From Anaerolinea sp. (GTDB taxonomy: Bacteria; Chloroflexota; Anaerolineae; Anaerolineales; Anaerolineaceae): a stretch of 5,820 nt of DNA. This document shows positions 5,352 through 5,820 of the stretch, piece by piece. Position 1 is the first letter of the stretch; each line of letters starts with the position of its first letter. The notes beneath the pieces are model-generated. The model was given only the letters and a program-made list of their open reading frames with translations, was not told where the DNA came from and made no database searches. The stretch is taken from positions 1 to 5,820 of the forward strand of contig PNNU01000238.1 of NCBI GenBank assembly GCA_013824385.1, in the 5' to 3' direction. The translations under genes and the position numbers were made by a program.

Positions 5352-5820
5352 ATGGCTAAGAATGCAGAGATAGGAAGCGGAGCAGGAAATCAGGTCATCG
5401 GTAAGGTATTCATCCTTTACGGGACGGTAAAGGCCGTAGCGCCTGATGGGACGATGAGGATCCTCGCCCCCAACAGTCCAGTATTTGCCGACGAAACAAT
5501 CATCACAGAGAGTGACGGCAGCGCTTCCATTATGCTGGACGGGCCCCCGCCAACCCAACTAGATCTCGGCCGGATGACTGAGATTGTCCTCGATGAGGAC
5601 GTTTATGCCGGAGTCTCCTCCGAAGTGGTCGCCGAGGCTACGGCTGATGCTCAGAAAATTCAGGAAGCCCTCCTGCAAGGGGATCAGCCGATCATATTGG
5701 ATGAGACAGCCGCCGGTGGCCCCTTAGGGGCAGGCGGTGGGCATCCCATCGTCAATTTCGCTCTTGACGGCAAAGAGGTCACACCCGACAGCGGTGCGGA
5801 AACTCGGGGAGTCCCCTTTG
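5352..5820 (+). CDS. Large LapA-like adhesin, N-terminal retention module only (cut by window edge)
   Basis: The visible 156 residues match the N-terminus of LapA-type giant adhesins. Residues about 12-85 form the retention module that holds such proteins in the outer-membrane type I secretion pore: IGKVFILYGTVKAVAPDG (16-33), then VFADETIITESDGSASI (44-60), then LDLGRMTEIVLDEDVY (70-85). No Sec signal is present, as expected for type I secretion. TAAG at 119-122 matches the double-alanine motif where the LapG cysteine protease cuts in known family members. From about residue 123 a Gly-rich linker leads towards the repeat region, which lies outside the window. In known systems, cyclic-di-GMP acting through LapD stops LapG cleavage and keeps cells attached. 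Neither LapD, LapG nor secretion genes are seen here. Family assignment is confident; total length and repeats are unknown. Confidence 0.85.
   Translation, partial: MAKNAEIGSGAGNQVIGKVFILYGTVKAVAPDGTMRILAPNSPVFADETIITESDGSASIMLDGPPPTQLDLGRMTEIVLDEDVYAGVSSEVVAEATADAQKIQEALLQGDQPIILDETAAGGPLGAGGGHPIVNFALDGKEVTPDSGAETRGVPF

Noticed and set aside
5253..5558. 101-codon minus-strand frame
   Set aside because: It is antisense to the adhesin start and its ribosome binding site; the adhesin frame matches a known module.

Overview
The window looks like an accessory region of a Gram-negative bacterium, most likely a member of the Pseudomonadota. Three things suggest this: the right-hand gene starts like a LapA-type adhesin, which needs an outer membrane and a type I secretion system; the two best promoters are sigma-70-like; and the leftmost gene begins with a Sec-type signal peptide. 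I cannot name the genus. By eye the base composition is uneven: the protease, the 812-residue protein and the adhesin are near balanced or GC-leaning, while the radical SAM gene and both intergenic regions are AT-rich. Mosaic ancestry is possible, but I did not compute GC.

Layout. Positions 1-857 (minus) hold a secreted reprolysin-like zinc metalloprotease, cut by the window edge. Two bases upstream, 860-3298 (minus), lies an 812-residue protein with two HFHxR repeats at its N-terminus, a nucleotidyltransferase (NTase) core in the middle and an aminoglycoside-phosphotransferase-like (APH) kinase at its C-terminus. A gene-free stretch of about 435 bp (3299-3735) carries a promoter and several small repeats. 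Next is a 333-residue radical SAM protein with a SPASM-like C-terminal cysteine set (3736-4737, minus). A second largely gene-free stretch (about 4738-5351) separates it from the divergent start of a large adhesin (5352 to the edge, plus), whose first 156 residues match a LapA-type retention module and contain a TAAG motif like the one cut by LapG.

How the genes may work together. Nearly the same block of about 60 bp, holding a TTGACA/TTGACT -35 and a TATGCT -10 at 17-18 bp spacing, lies upstream of both the radical SAM gene and the NTase-kinase/protease operon. The three minus-strand genes therefore look co-regulated as two transcription units. A radical SAM enzyme, an NTase, a small-molecule kinase and an exported protease could form a biosynthesis or modification pathway with a secreted component, but the substrate cannot be read from the sequence. 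The adhesin is transcribed away from them and may be an unrelated neighbour. I found no RNA genes, CRISPR array or intact mobile element.
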